Shown piece after piece: positions 13,086-23,891 of a DNA stretch of 64,000 nt; position 1 is the first letter of the stretch; the number at the start of each line of letters is the position of its first letter. The notes under the pieces were generated by a model. The model was not told where the DNA came from, ran no database searches, and worked only from the letters and a program-made list of their open reading frames with translations. Source of the DNA: Excoecaria cochinchinensis. Lineage: Eukaryota > Streptophyta > Magnoliopsida > Malpighiales > Euphorbiaceae. A program made the translations under genes and the position numbers. The DNA lies in assembly GCA_947683425.1 (NCBI GenBank), contig CANTUQ010000158.1, positions 930,001-994,000 of the forward strand. Direction: 5' to 3'.

Positions 13086-13816
13086 AATAAGAAAAAAAAT
13101 GATGACAATAATAAAAATGATGATAATAATAAATAACAATAATAGTAAGAATAATAAAAAAAGAAGAATAAACAATCAAGTAAAATAAAAAAGCATAAAA
13201 AATGTAAAAAATGTTAGATCTATATCTAAGATCACATAAAATAAGTAAATGAACAATAAATCGAAATATTTACATGATGACTAATTAAATATGAATAAAA
13301 AAATAAATTAAACTTAAAAATAAGAGATCAAGCCCATAATGATTACCCTCAGACTTCGGATTCGATGGAGGCAAAAAATATGATTGATTTTCTTATTTTT
13401 GATCCACAAAATTAGAAATAAAAATAAGAAAAGTTGGAATTTTATTCCAAGAAACAAAATTTTGCTTTAAAAAAAATTATGAAAGAAAAATAAAAATTCT
13501 CAAGAACAAAAAATTAATTTCTTGTCCCAAAAACGATTATTGATTAAAGAAAAAAATAAAAAATTCTCCAAAACAAAGATTTATTGTTCTTTGTCTCAAG
13601 AAAAATTATTGATTAAAAAAATGGAAGAAAAGAAAAAAGTCTCAAGAACAAATAATTATTTTATTTGTCTCAAGAAATTATTAATTAGGAATTGAAGTTT
13701 AAAACCTTAAAAAAATTATTTGAAGAAGAAAACTCCAAAAAATTGTGGAGAGAATTCCCTTGAAGAAGAATAGAAGAGAAAAATAAAATTTAGCTTAAAA
13801 GAATTATCCCTTTCTT

Positions 13817-14477
13817 TGTAACACCCCCTAACCACCTATAGGGATACTATGGTGACTATGGAGTGTTACAACACAAACACATGCGCATAAAACAGTTTTG
13901 CAACAAAATTCAGGATTAATAAATTTCTTTCAACATCAAAGCTAGATTACAAAACACTCATAGTCTTACAACAGTTTCTCTTTTGAGAATACAACTTAAC
14001 TAACACAAAACTTAGCTCATTATACATACTTACTAACAATACACTTCTTATACTTATTACAAAATAATCTACAGAAACAGCGGATTCCTAATGTGTTGGC
14101 CGTTGATGATGTAGGACTGCCTTCCGAAATGCTATCTTCAAATACCTACATGGATAAAACATCCATGCTAAGCGATAACGCTTAGTGGGGAACAAAATAC
14201 AATATATAATAACATAATGTCAAAGTATACATAACAAACAAATTATAAGCACAACAAGGTTCGTGCTAACTATCATGCTTCATACTTAATATATAGGCAT
14301 ACATGTTGGATAATCACATTAGGATTCGCATTGTGACTTATTCTTCACATGCACATCGCATTCTTATCAATAAGTGTATAAATCATGATTATCATTTCTT
14401 ATTTATTAACACAATCATTATAGTTTTCTTGCCTGCAACTTAAAGATGCAGATAATGGTTATCGCATCAGTACCAAA
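13817..14477 (-). repeat. 3' end of a family G LTR
   Basis: Read on the minus strand this ends GGGGGTGTTACA at 13817. It is collinear with 59040-59484: both contain the CTAAGCG...CGCTTAG palindrome (here 14168-14185), CCGCTGTT/AACAGCGGATTCCTA and TGTTGGCCGTTG. No gene. It ends at another LTR terminus. Confidence 0.75.
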
Positions 14478-15530
14478 TGTAACAACCCTTACCTATACGT
14501 AGGGAGCCTCATTCCTCGAAGAGGATGAAGGACCCCAATAGTTTAGGGTTGTCACGCAACGCAAAACCTCATACAAAGCCAACGAAGTTACGAATCATTC
14601 ATTCAAATAGGGTAAAATAAAATTTCTTAAAACAAAAGACGGAGGCTGAAACCAAAAGTACAGTATTTGATTAATTTACATGATAGTCTTTACATATTAA
14701 AATACAAAAGTGCCTTAGCACAGATGATCATATACATATCTGATATCAAAACAAAACTACAAAAGTATAGTTTACATCAAGAGTTATCATTACAAAATGT
14801 GCAAACTATTATACATACAAAAATGTACAATCCTGTACTATAAAATCTCTCTTTCTAAGTTGTGTTGGCCCTGCAGAAGTGGATCACCCTGCCCAAAATC
14901 TCCAAGAACCTCCACACCTGTACAGATGAAACATCCGTGCTAAGTGAATACGCTTAGTGTGGAAAACACAATGAAAAACGACCACTCACAGTGGAAGTCA
15001 GAAACAAATCACATACACATGGCACATACTGAAAACCACTTCTCAATAAATGATTCATCATACTCAAGATTTCAACATCATTAATCACACAATCATTCAT
15101 GCTGAACTGAATTATAACACATGAATATAGTAAAACTGCTTATTCAAAATAGTGGATAGTGAGTAGCGCATATTGATTCAAAATGCATGGATACCCAAGG
15201 GTATCAAAATTATTCTTTTCTTTTTGTTTCAAACATTTTCGCATGGAATCTTAAACAAGATTCAAGTTTAAAAGGGATCGCGAGGATCCGAACAGGGACC
15301 TGATCAGGGTCTCTTACATGAAAATCTGCAGAAATCACACTCCCAAAATCACCCAAACCTCCAATTGACTTCAAAACTCAACCCCACAAAAATTAATCAT
15401 TCACAACGTCTTAATTAACCTAAAATCTAACTTGTAATCCAATTATTACCATCAAAACACACTATTAACAGGATTAAATTCCAGAATTCAATAAACCAAC
15501 ACTTTCTCTTAGAAATTCATACAAAATTAT
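14478..15530 (-). repeat. 3' part of a family H LTR
   Basis: The minus-strand end reads GGGTTGTTACA at 14478. It shares the plan of the C, D, E and G LTRs: the CTAAGTG...CGCTTAG palindrome at 14940-14957, then hairpins GATACCcaaGGGTATC (15190-15205), GAATCTTaaacAAGATTC (15246-15263), GGATCgcgagGATCC (about 15275-15289) and a GGACCTGATCAGGGTC palindrome (about 15297-15312). Truncated near 15530 at B-type LTR sequence. Confidence 0.7.
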
Positions 15531-16178
15531 GCAATGGGGGTTGTATTCCGCCCCTAGTTTTGATGTAAGTTATTTTCATATGCTTTATTTTAATTATGCT
15601 CCATTTACTTCTTTTCTTGGATGGACAACTTACGCTTTAATTAAATTGCGCCAAAATGAATGAGAAATGGGATAAAGTGCTAAATTCAAAACTTAATTAT
15701 AAACTTAACCAAGGTATGAATAAATTGGAAGTCCCGAACATTCTCTGGTCTTTGGGCTCAACGAGGCGAGAGGGCGATCTCAATGTTCTCCAAGATACCT
15801 ATTGTGTCTCGAAAAAAGGCTCAACTTGCATAGTCCTAGGCTCCATGAGGCGAGAGGGCCATCCTAATATTCTATTAGGGTGGGACCTCCAAGACACCTC
15901 TTGCGTGCCCAAGTGCGAGGCGAGAGGGCCATCCTAATATTCTATTAGGGTGGGGCCTCCAAGACACCTCCGGCCTGCCTAAAATGGACATAGCAGCACT
16001 GTCTTAGGCTCATTGAGGCCAGACAACCTTTTTCAATGTTCTATTGGGTGGCGACTCCAAGAAACCTCCTTGTTGCCCAAAATGGACACACTTGTAATTT
16101 CTTACAAATTTTTATGAACCTCTCTCGAAAGCCCTAAAAGAGGGTGGTTCGGGGCACCCCGAGGTTCGGCGCGCATCA
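15531..16178 (+). repeat. Tat-like B LTR end, plus orientation
   Basis: This is the reverse of the 11802 region: TTGTATTCCGCCCCTAG near 15540, tandem repeat units with GGCGAGAGGGCCATCC at two places about 79 bp apart, the GGCGACTCCAAGAAACCTCC phrase, and an end GGCGCGCATCA at 16178. No primer site follows, so it is a 3' or solo LTR piece. Confidence 0.65.
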
Positions 16179-17194
16179 AAATATCCCTATTTATCTCTTT
16201 AGGGTTTAAAATTTATACATCTATATATGTGGATATATGTTCAGAAGAGATTAGCCCTAATCTCGTTTTTCCTAAGAGAAAAAGGATTGAGAGTGGCTAT
16301 CATTCGTAAGAGAGAAAAACCTAGCCGCTATATTTTTCTTTGAGAAAGAAAAAACATAAAATCTAGTCGCAACGTAAGGGAGTTAGCACCCCTGCGAATT
16401 TTGTTCGTCGGTTTGTGCGTGTGGATACCGGTAGAGGTTGTTCTTGATTGAGGCAGCGCCTGTAGTCCGAGTTAAGTAGTTAATTTCATTCAAACGGTTG
16501 GTAAATCTTATTCCCTCTTTTCGAAATCAATTGAAAATACAAGGATCCTGGTTGGGTTTCAATTTTATTCCGCTACATTAATTTGAATTATTGTGAAGAA
16601 ACCCAGCATGTAGTGCATCCCTTGTGGATTTTCACACTAGCTTTTCTTCGCGAAAAATGCATCCCTTGGGGATTTTCACTTAATCTTGTGCCTTACTTTT
16701 TCCTGGAATGGACCTAACCCAATTCAGCGGCTTTTATTCATTTTATTTCTTTGTAGGATAGACTGCCTATTTCTAGGCTTTCACCATACCCTTTGGCCTA
16801 ACTTTTGCTTAGAGAGCTAGTCATAGTTTTCATCTCTAACGGCCTTTCTCTCTCTCTTTTCTTTTTGAAAAATCTCTTATCTTTTGGTATGGCTACAAGA
16901 AAAGCTAAAGTAACTATCAGGACCCCACTTCTATAGTGATCAGCAATTATTTATTGAGGCATTTCCTTCCTTGGCAGCAGTTGTATTCGTTTGCATCTCT
17001 TGACGAAGGTGTCACCAGATTGGGTGAGGTGGCGGATGAGAATCATCTTCATGTGCCCCTTGGCTTCTCCTTTTTGCTATGGCTCTGGATGGTTCTTTAG
17101 GATGTGTCCAGTTATGTGGGCTTCATGAGGCTACCCTTTACATTGTTGCCCATTGTGCTTGATAGTTTAGAGTGATTCACGATGTAGCAAGGTG
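16179..17194 (+). other. Unassigned, possible retroelement leader with decayed pre-gag ORF
   Basis: The first half is leader-like: AGCCCTAATCTC, then GTGTGGATACCGGTAGAGG (about 16420), a phrase of a kind I associate with copia-type LTRs. At 16889 an ATG opens MATRKAKVTIRTPLL and stops. The sequence then reads in other frames: SDQQLFIEAFPSLAAVVFV, and QQLYSFASLDEGVTRLGEVA followed by HVPLGFSFLLWLWMVL, stop, DVSSYVGFMRLPFTLLPIVL. This is a coding fragment damaged by frameshifts. It could be an Ogre-type ORF1 in front of gag or a captured host exon. I do not recognise the product. Confidence 0.35.
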
Positions 17195-17310
17195 TGATGC
17201 GTGTCGAACCGATAAGGCCATCTTAGAGCCCGCTTTTAGGGCTTGATGGAGTGGTTCGCGTTATTTGATTTTGGGTGCCATGAGACATTTTGGAATCCCT
17301 ACCCAATGGA
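17195..17310 (-). repeat. T-type LTR end fragment fused to gag
   Basis: TGATGCGTGTCGAACC...ATTTTGGAATCCCTACCCAATGG is collinear with 19042-19140. It abuts the truncated end of the gag relic at 17311, so internal DNA downstream of gag was deleted by a jump into LTR sequence. Confidence 0.65.
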
Positions 17311-18207
17311 TTACTCGTGGAATGACTCATTAGATCTTTGTTGAAGTAGTTCCAGATCCTTTAAAGTAACCTCCATTCGGGTGCTACAATCATACTGTTT
17401 GAGAAACTCTTCGATCAATAGGTCCCAATCTTCCCTTGTTCTCCTATCGAAACTGTGGTACCAGTCTATATCATGCCTTGTCAAGCAGAGGCAAAAGTAT
17501 TCCACTTTCTGTCTCTTGGTAAGCATAGTTCCCTTCATCACAAGCGTGTACTGCTTGATGTGAGTGGATGGATCTGAGGTGCCATCAAACTTAGGCAGCT
17601 CGGGCATTTTAACTCTCTAAGAAAGCATCTCCTCATCCTCTAAATCCCTATCATCGGGGCTTATCCCCTTTCCGACAGATAACAAACGGGCCATCGCCTC
17701 AACTTTCTTTTTTATCTTTCTTAGGGTGAGATCCTCTTTAGGAGGTCTAGTTCTTACTGACATGGATTCCTCATGTTCATCCTCTACAAAATCCTCTACA
17801 TGCCTATGCTCCCCAATTCTTCTAGGCTCAACATTTGCAAGAGGTCTATACTCAACAGCAGGAGGTGGTTTTACAACTACTGCTAGGGGTGCCTCCCTGA
17901 TCAGCACTTCTTGGGCCTGTCCCTCGACAGGAGCGGCAAGTTGTTGGCCTACTGGCGGCGCTAAGGTGGCAACTAAGTTTTCCATCATTGCCAACATTCT
18001 ATGTTTGAATTCCCCAAATCTGCGCTCTATTTCCTGGGTCCTTCGGTTCATCTCCTCAATGATAATAGCCCGAGTGGCAATTAATTCTCGATTTTCCATG
18101 TTCAATGATAATTCTGAAGGCAAGAATTCGGTGCTATCTAAGAGTGACTCTGAATCCCAATGCGACACTTGCTCTAGCGACTCAAAGAATTCATTTCTCC
18201 TTACCAA
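17311..18207 (-). pseudogene. Gag relic of Tat-like element T
   Basis: One minus-strand frame broken by a single TAG (17617-17619). The first 196 codons hold an acidic start, a coiled coil (about residues 40-75, IIIEEMNRRTQEIERRFGEF), a proline/alanine-rich linker and a charged segment. After the stop, MPELPKFDGTSDPSTHIKQY, then DIDWYHSFDRRTREDWDLLI and LKQYD, is the retrotransposon gag (capsid) domain with its FDGT-DP and W-Y hallmarks. The 3' end is lost at 17311, so zinc knuckle and pol are absent. It stands about 0.8 kb downstream of its primer site and LTR. Not functional as it stands. Confidence 0.85.
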
Positions 18208-19017
18208 TCGACCGTCAGGACCCCTAGACCACTAATTTATGCCTACGATTGCTGAAAGAGTCAAATTGTTAGCATGATGCGTGAATGACATTAAAGATAC
18301 GTGATCGTATCGATGCAGCATAGACAACCACATGCAAGCAAATAGATCCTTCCAACCTTGTTACTCTCACACATGTGGTAGTACGGTCTCTTTCCCATAT
18401 GGGCTTGACCCATGGGTTAGCGGGGAACCCAATGGACGCGTATGGTGCATGCAGAGAAATCACCAGCATAACACTCTTAATTTAAAAGCACATGCATATG
18501 GGTTTTGGCCATTATATATTTGGACCCTTCAAACAGACTAAAAATGGGCCCACCGGGGCATGAGAGCCTTTGATGAGTGTCCAATTAATATGTTTGAATT
18601 GGCTCGATATATAAGGGCCCACATAACAAGCATTATATTAAGGAGCATATTACCTAGTTGAAGTTTCTATTGCCATTACATGAGCTTTGGTCAAGGGTGG
18701 TGTTACTTTAGGTCTACCCAAGCATGGTCCCTGCCAATGGGCCTAGCTCATCATGAGCATAGCGACTAATAGGGTCTCCATTTGATATACCATTTGATAG
18801 TACAAGGCTTAGGCTGGTGATTAACCCGAGCACTTCCTTATATTGAGTGAAAGTAGGGTCGTGATTCAGGAACGCACCGAGGTAAAATAAGGGACCAACT
18901 AGCATAGTTCTAAGGCTCTAGTGGATGCAATGAAATTTTGAATAGAAATGGAATTTTTGATTCTTAATAACTATATTATAATTTTATCTTAATTCACTTT
19001 CGAAGCGAAGTTTCGAT
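18208..19017 (-). other. Untranslated leader of element T
   Basis: Between primer site and gag, no long ORF. It is related to the leader of B1 (11090-11779) over CAAATAGATCCTTCC, GGTCTCTTTCCCATATGGGC and GGTCTACCCAAGCATGG. Confidence 0.6.
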
Positions 19018-19038
19018 CAGTCCCCAATGGAGTTGCCA
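19018..19038 (-). other. Primer binding site, Arg-tRNA type
   Basis: On the minus strand TGGCAACTCCATTGGGGACT begins 3 bases after the LTR end GGTTTGGACA; it is the Tat/Ogre type of primer site. Confidence 0.75.
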
Positions 19039-19041
19039 CTG

Positions 19042-21716
19042 TGTCCAAACCCGGCCCGCTTTAAGGGTCCGAGATCGGTTTGCGTCTTATTGATCTTGGG
19101 TAACATGAGATATTTTGGAATCCCCTACCCAATAGAACATTGGGAGCATCTAGTCCCATGAGACCTTTAGGCACCTTTGAGGTATCTTGGAGTCGCCACC
19201 TAATTTATAAGAAATTGGGAAAAGGTCATCTAACCTCGAGGGTTTTAAACAAGTGAAGGTGTTCGGAACTTCACTCTTATTAATGCCTTAAGTTAAGTTT
19301 ATAAATGAGTATTTAAGAAATCGTAATTCCATCTCTCATCTCACGCGATCATGCAATAAATTTAAAGCATATTTCAATCATGTTGGAAAGCAATAAATAA
19401 AGCGATAAAAAAATAATAAATTACAAGCGAAAATTATGGGATAGAATAATCCCCCAAAATAAAAAGGCATAAAAAAAATAAATGAAATAAACCTTGCCCT
19501 AAATTTAATTACAAGGGCCCAACATGAATAAATAAATAAATAACTACATAGAAAGAATAAATAAAATAAAATACACCATGCATAAATCGAGAGATTTATT
19601 GGTTTTTGGGAACGCTGGTTCCTTTTATCAACTTAAAAAATTAGAGAATTATTTTTGGGCATTGATTGAGAAAACTGGGATGAGTGATCCCATTCTATGA
19701 AAACTAATTCTCCTTTTGAAGGTGAGATTTTATTGGTTAAAATTAGGACATTGGTCCTATTTTATTAATAAAAATTCCAATTTCAATTATTGTCAAATAC
19801 ATTATTTTCTATAACACAAACGCATTAAAATATCATTTTTTGTATAAAGCATATAAAGCAAACAAGATAAAGGAAAATACAGAAACTTAGAATGCAAGCC
19901 AAATTCCAAAGTTTCCATATCCCTATGATTCTCTATATAGCCCGGGAATATTCACTCAAAGTGAAATAAATGAAATGAATTTGAACAACAAAAACAAAGA
20001 ATAAAATAAGATGTTAATAAATACAATTAAATAAATAAAATATAATATGAACAAGCAATTAAATAAGTCAAACATGCAAAGTATGTCATAATAAAAAAAT
20101 ACAATAAACAATTAAAATTAGGAATGGCATTAATAATTAAACGAAAAGACCAACTGAGTAAAAAAAATGTAAATTAATAAAGTATCATAACAATTGAAGA
20201 AAAAAACAAATAAAAAGAAAATTATTATTGAGTATTTTACAGGTTCAACCTATATGTCATGCATCATTTTAGTAATTAAATTAAATTAATCTAAATTCTT
20301 ATTAATACACTCAGATTAAATATAATAGCTAATAACTTAGTGATTACACCACAAATATAGAATAGCAACATGTGAATTGATATCATTTTATAGTGTATGG
20401 ATTAATAATAAATAACTAAACAACAGATTGATCACAGCAAATAACATCCTAACAATATACAACAACAAATATATTAATAATACAACAGCAATAGGCAGTA
20501 GATAATAATCAAAATTAAGTTTATGTCAAATATAACAAACAACAAGAAATAAACAACAAGAAATATATACAATATATACAATGGAGGAGACACAGATGGG
20601 CGACAATGAATGAATAACAATAAAGAACTGATTTAGCCCATGTATTTACCCTCAGAGGTATGACTTTTGATTGCAAAATGAAGAAAAGTTGAATTCCCCG
20701 TAGATTGCTTGAAAGAAAATTGTGATCAGGATGAGAAAAGCTTATGAACAAAGTTTTCTCACTAAAATTAAAGTTCAAAAATCCTTACTGTTGAAGAAAA
20801 TAAAATGAAAATAATTGAATCTTAAGCACAAGAAATTAATTTCCTTGGCTCAAAAAACTTTACTATTCTCCAAATCTTTCTCTCTCGAAATTCTTATTTC
20901 TGCTGTTTTTTCCTCCTCCCCCATTTTTTCTCGAACTTTTCTTTTTATATCCTCCAGAGAAATTAGGTTTCTCAAAAGTCCTTTTTGGTTAAAACCCTTA
21001 ATAACCCTTTAAATTCAAATTTTATCCCCTTTAAAATCAGAAGAAAGTTTGAATTTTTAAAATAACAACTCGAGAAAATTGGAAAAAAGGTGTGCTGGCA
21101 AAGATGGCGATGCGCGACATGCGCCCTCGCGCAAGTGGCCGCATGCCGTCGATGCGTCATTTGCCTTCGCGCAGGAGCCGCATGCTACCTTGCATAGGAG
21201 GCCGCATGTCGCCCACACGACATATGCCCTTGCACAGGGGGCCGTATGTCACGCAAGGCGACGTGCGGGTCTGCGCAAGAGTCCACATGTCACCCACGTG
21301 ACATGTGGCCTTACATAGGGGGGTTATATGTCACGCAAGGTGACCTGCGGCTCCGTGCAGGAGGTCGCATGTTGCCCGCGCGATATGCGACCTCGCATAG
21401 GGGGGCCGCATGTTGTGCAAGGTAGCGTGCAGCTCCGTGCAGCAGGCCGCATGTCGTTCGCGATGGAGGCCGCAGCTATGCGCAGGTGCCGCGACTCACG
21501 GGTACCGCCCACAGGCACGTGCTACCAGCAGGAGCCGCTCCGCGTGCCGCACAGATAGTGCGGGGACTTATCGTCGAAAACCCAAAAAAATAAAAATATT
21601 TAAAAAAAAGGTTTCGACAAGGAAATCATCATTGTTAACCATTTTACTCATGAACAAGCATCATTTTCATCATTGGGTAACCTTGGTCTTGGCTGCCTTA
21701 GGACCCAGTGTCTACA
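19042..21716 (-). repeat. Complete 5' LTR of Tat-like element T, about 2.7 kb
   Basis: The minus strand starts TGTAGACACTGGGTCC at 21716 and ends GGTTTGGACA at 19042, directly before the primer site. It contains a CG-rich palindrome zone (21090-21560) close to its start and long A-rich runs. Partial relatives lie at 21717-23891 and 35396-37443; the latter also starts with TGTAGACATTGGGTCC. Confidence 0.8.
21090..21560. repeat. CG-rich palindrome cluster of T LTR 1
   Basis: This is a GC-rich island in an AT-rich LTR, built of diverged units of GGCCGCATGTCGC type. Perfect or near-perfect hairpins are visible: CCACATGTCAC (21283-21293) pairs with GTGACATGTGG (21298-21308) over a 4-base loop, and AGGTCGCAT (21362-21370) pairs with ATGCGACCT (21384-21392). 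Short ORFs on both strands here are by-products of the GC content. Confidence 0.75.
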
Positions 21717-22876
21717 GGCGCCTTTGAGGTATTTTGGAGTCGCCACCCAATTTACAAGAAATTGGGAAAGGTCATCTAACCTCTACGGTCTAAGCCAGAG
21801 AAGGCCTTCGGAACTTCGGTCTTATTTATGTCTTGGTTAATTATAAGTGAGTTTTTAGAATATAGAATTTCATCTCTCTTCTCACGCGATTAAGGCAATT
21901 TAATTTAAGGGTGCACTACACGCATTAAGAAAGCGATAAAAAAAAGCTATAAGGAAAGCAGTAAATAAAGCGGTAAACACGCCAGGCACACAATTACAAG
22001 GGGAAATTGGAAAAAATGCAATCTCCCAGAAAGCTAAACAAAATTAAGATGAAAAATGGGACGGAATACAATCCCCAAATGAAAGAAAACTTTAAAAAAT
22101 TGTCCCAAAAATAATTAATTACAAGGGCCCACAAGATATATATAAACATAAAGTTTAAACAATCAAGCAAAATCAATCAAAAGGGATTACATGCATAAAT
22201 CGGGATATTTATTTGGTTTAGGAACATTGGTTCCTTCATGCTCTCCTAAAAAGGGATTGAAGAGTTATTTTGACTATTGGCTTGAAAACTGGGACGAGTG
22301 ATCCCATTTTTGGAAAGTTTAACTTTTCGTCTTAATTCATGACATTTTGCATTCCTTAGCTAAAATCGAGGACATTGGTCCCAATTTATTAGCAAAAATC
22401 CCAATTAACTTATAAAAATATTTTCATGATTTTTTATCCTACACGTGTGCAAAATAAAACTATCTTATTTACAATAACAACATGAACACACATAAAGAAG
22501 CAAGTAAGATCTCACCGAGAAAGGTTTTCTATGCGTTGTGACCCTTCGGTTTGGTCAAGGCGATGCTCAAGCGAGCGACATCACATTTTACCCAAACATG
22601 AAGAAAACAATAAGAAAAAAAAACATCAGTAATAAATCTAACATTAAACACATACATGTAAAGAGGAGAGAAAAATAAAGAAAAATTAATCATGCAAAAA
22701 TCTAACAACAGTAACGACAATAATGATCAATAATAATAATAATAATAATAACAACAATGGCAAACATATGATACCATTAAATAATACTATAATAATAATA
22801 AAATGATAACAACAGTAAATAATATCATGATAATAATAACATTAATAATAATGATAACAACAACAGATGCATGGTG

Positions 22877-22972
<96 letters not shown>

Positions 22973-23891
22973 GCAGTAAACAAGATTAACACTAAACAAT
23001 GACAATAATATTAGCAATAAGCCTATTCAATTAGATAAAGGATGATGAAGAAGCTAAATGAACATGCAGTAACAAAAATATTAGTATATAAACATGGAAG
23101 AAAAATCATAAAAATCATGCAAAGGAATAAATCTCAAACTCAAAGAAAATGGACATGCATACATTAAACCACCATTCATATATTAATCAAAACCACAAAA
23201 ATAAAGCAAATGAGGTGATCAAAAATGAGCCCAGGAATGTTTGCCATAAGAGTTTATAAAGCGAAAATAGGATGTCTCAATCCATTCCCCTTGTTGAGTT
23301 TGTGGTGATAAAAACCAAATATTTAAGAAAATCTATGTTTCTTTTTAACACACAAAGAACTCACGAAAAATGATTTTTGATTGGTTGACCAAGCTAAAGA
23401 TATTAGTTTTTCTTGTTCCAGTCAAACAAAGAACAAAACCTTTTAAGAAGAAGAGAAGATTAAATCTCAAGAAATTTTAAAAATCATTTTTTTCTCCAGT
23501 CTGCCTCCCCTTTTTTTTCTAAAGAAGAAGAAAACCATTCTTTTTTTGCTTTTTTTCTCTCCGAAAACAAAAAAAAAAACCCCAACCTCCTTTGCAAATG
23601 AAACATTCTTTCTCTTTATTTTTCCTATTTTCCCAAAAGGAGAAAGGACAAAAACCCCTTTCAATTTACCTTCCCCAAAAAAGACCCTGAAAGTTGAAAA
23701 TAACGGTCTTCAAAATTTCTAAAAATATAGGTTTTGCATATGCAGGGGCACAATAATAGACGTGTGGCCTGGAGGCAGTACGTGGAAGCCGCGAGGTGCG
23801 GCCTCCTCGTGGGAGGTCGCATGTAAAAGAAATAACGTGCAGCCTGGAATCCACATGCGGAAGCAACGATGTGCGGCCTGGAGGCCACATG
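21717..23891 (-). repeat. Second T-type LTR, truncated at both ends
   Basis: From GGCGCCTTTGAGGTATTTTG it is collinear with 19170 onward of the complete T LTR, including GGAACATTGGTTCCTTC (22222), long AAT microsatellites, and a CG-rich zone at 23755-23891 (GTGCGGCCTGGAGGCCACAT). It is cut off by a C-type LTR start. Confidence 0.7.
22881..22972. repeat. Long AAT microsatellite
   Basis: About 30 AAT units in a row within the T LTR; shorter, broken tracts surround it from 22726. Confidence 0.9.

Larger units (their letters stand above)
8599..13816 (-). mobile_element. Tat-like Ty3/gypsy element B1, deleted and interrupted
   Basis: Read on the minus strand the order is LTR (13816 to 11802, start lost where G and H LTR pieces abut), Arg-tRNA-type primer site, leader of about 1.1 kb, gag relic, reverse transcriptase start, integrase end. 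Protease, most of reverse transcriptase, RNase H and the first part of integrase are missing. The 3' LTR is absent; the body ends where the F LTR ends at 8598. The primer site and the IFAWTYEDMP motif place it in the Tat/Ogre-Athila group. Confidence 0.75.
11802..13816 (-). repeat. LTR of Tat-like element B1, start truncated
   Basis: The LTR end (minus strand) lies at 11802, beside the primer site. The LTR holds about four 98-bp tandem repeats (11896-12270), simple AAT and GAT repeats (13012-13085), and the line CTAGGGATGGAATACAACCC (12469) that recurs inverted near 15545. A TGTAACACCCCC junction at 13817 truncates or interrupts it. Confidence 0.7.

Noticed and set aside
12882..13175. A 97-codon ORF of almost only Ile, Leu and Phe on the minus strand, and a similar poly-Ile ORF at 36006-36203.
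   Set aside because: Both are translations of AAT/ATT microsatellites.
17726..18235. A 169-codon plus-strand ORF.
   Set aside because: It is antisense to the gag relic at 17311-18207, whose capsid and coiled-coil motifs are clear on the minus strand.
21079..21727. Overlapping ORFs of 60-105 codons on both strands in a GC-rich zone.
   Set aside because: Open frames on several strands at once reflect the CG-rich palindromes of the T LTR; no protein-like domain is visible.
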